Shown: in pieces, positions 63,382 to 64,000 of the stretch
Position numbering within the stretch: the first letter of the stretch is position 1
Layout of the letters: every line of letters starts with the position of its first letter
Source of the DNA: Gemmatimonadota bacterium
GTDB taxonomy: Bacteria > Gemmatimonadota > Gemmatimonadetes > Gemmatimonadales > GWC2-71-9
Direction: 5' to 3'
DNA: 64,000 nt
Assembly (NCBI GenBank): GCA_016704275.1
Contig: JADJAK010000002.1
Span: 186,001 to 250,000, forward strand
Translations under genes and position numbers: made by a program
Notes under the pieces: model-generated
The model's input: only the letters and a program-made list of their open reading frames with translations
What the model was told of the DNA's origin: nothing
Databases searched by the model: none

Positions 63382-64000
63382 TCAGGGGTTCTTGGTGACC
63401 TTCCCCCCTTCGATGCCACTCCGGGCCACGACGTTGATCCCTCCCTTGAAGGAGCGACCGACGATGTCGCCAAAGCGGGCATCGCCGAGCCCGAGTCCGT
63501 TGCGCACGATGCCACCCCGCGTCGCCAGATCGAGGCGCGGCAGGGCCGCCCGATCGAGCACCAGCATGATCGATCCGTCGTGGCTCTGCAGATCGAGGCG
63601 GGCGTGCGGGTTCAGGGCGCCGCGCACGGTGATGCTGCCGCCGATGGTCTCGAGCCGACCATCGCCCACCTTCGGACCATCCACCGTGATGTTACCACCG
63701 ACGGTGGTCAGCGTCATGCTGCCCTCGACATCGGTGAGCGTGACCACGCCACCACCGTTGCGAACCCGCAGGGCGCCCTGCATGGCGCTGATGCGCACCG
63801 TGGCGTCGATCGTCTCGACCGTCACGCTGCCACTGGCCTGGCGCACGACGACTTCCCCGGTGACGGTCAACACCTCCAGCGACCCCGTCGTCCCGACCGC
63901 CGTCACGCGGCCTTCGGTCATCTTGATCGCCACGCGCGCCCGGCGGGGCACCCGCACGCGCAAGGTGCCACTCGGCAGCGCCGGGTCGTCGCGCTTGAGC
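63382..64000 (-). CDS. DUF4097-like beta-helical adhesin protein (5' end outside window)
   Basis: 206 residues visible, open to the window end. Repeating short strands RVTAVGTTGSLEVLTVTGEVVVRQASGSVTVETIDATVRISAMQGALRVRNGGGVVTLTDVEGSMTLTTVGGNITVDG form a right-handed beta-helix of the DUF4097/adhesin type. The C-terminal LVLDRAALPRLDLATRGGIVRNGLG departs from the repeat. Usually exported; the start and signal lie beyond the window. Confidence 0.8.
   Translation of the reverse strand, partial: LKRDDPALPSGTLRVRVPRRARVAIKMTEGRVTAVGTTGSLEVLTVTGEVVVRQASGSVTVETIDATVRISAMQGALRVRNGGGVVTLTDVEGSMTLTTVGGNITVDGPKVGDGRLETIGGSITVRGALNPHARLDLQSHDGSIMLVLDRAALPRLDLATRGGIVRNGLGLGDARFGDIVGRSFKGGINVVARSGIEGGKVTKNP

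Overview
The window is 64 kb of GC-rich, gene-dense bacterial chromosome. It most resembles Gemmatimonadota, which is an inference from content. Many exported proteins have signal peptides ending in ...AQ. There are TonB-dependent receptors with a CarboxypepD_reg domain, a HmuY-type heme lipoprotein, and 6-bladed beta-propeller proteins with a GxGPGE[YF] signature. CtaA and SURF1 point to an aerobic heme-copper oxidase. No rRNA, phage, transposase or CRISPR array is visible.

Layout. 1-2 kb: the end of a Ser/Thr kinase with Sel1 repeats, tRNA-Pro, and a 5'-truncated esterase. 2-8 kb: a glycolipid or exopolysaccharide cluster with three GT4 glycosyltransferases, a UPF0104-type membrane protein, a PAP2 phosphatase and a phosphodiesterase. 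8-14.7 kb: tRNA-Thr and tRNA-Leu, an outer-membrane barrel, SURF1, an M19 dipeptidase, a phosphodiesterase, a Fur regulator, CopD and small proteins. 14.7-18 kb: a HmuY/TonB heme-uptake pair. 18.1-21.2 kb: MarR and a GH3 glycosidase carrying PA14. 21.2-27.8 kb: a complete trans-4-hydroxy-L-proline degradation operon with its GntR regulator at the head. 28-32 kb: DsbD and a thioredoxin-fold protein. 32-40 kb: secreted proteins, including a tandem paralogous pair of unknown function and two beta-propellers. 40-40.5 kb: a five-gene tRNA cluster. 40.6-47 kb: PabC-like aminotransferase, EamA permease, and a TolC/HlyD/ABC export system whose ABC protein has an altered nucleotide site. 47-53.5 kb: CtaA, a degenerate HD-GYP protein coupled to a HEAT-repeat protein, isocitrate dehydrogenase and an alpha/beta hydrolase. 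53.5-64 kb: membrane and acidic proteins, an O-antigen-ligase-like protein, sulfurtransferase, a TonB receptor, an MsbA-like ABC exporter and a DUF4097-like protein cut by the window end.

Two genome-wide features stand out. First, eight genes carry a total of about eleven single-base indels, mostly in short G or C runs, while the protein sequence on both sides stays conserved. This looks like consensus error in the assembly rather than gene decay, and those genes are reported here as one corrected gene each. Second, several genes have a GCTAT(A/C)TT-like -10 element 5-7 bases before the start codon with no ribosome binding site, which suggests leaderless transcripts.

Working together: the hydroxyproline operon should convert trans-4-hydroxy-L-proline to 2-oxoglutarate, which feeds the TCA cycle that includes the icd gene found here. 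SURF1, CtaA, HmuY/TonB and DsbD all serve cytochrome and heme supply and assembly.
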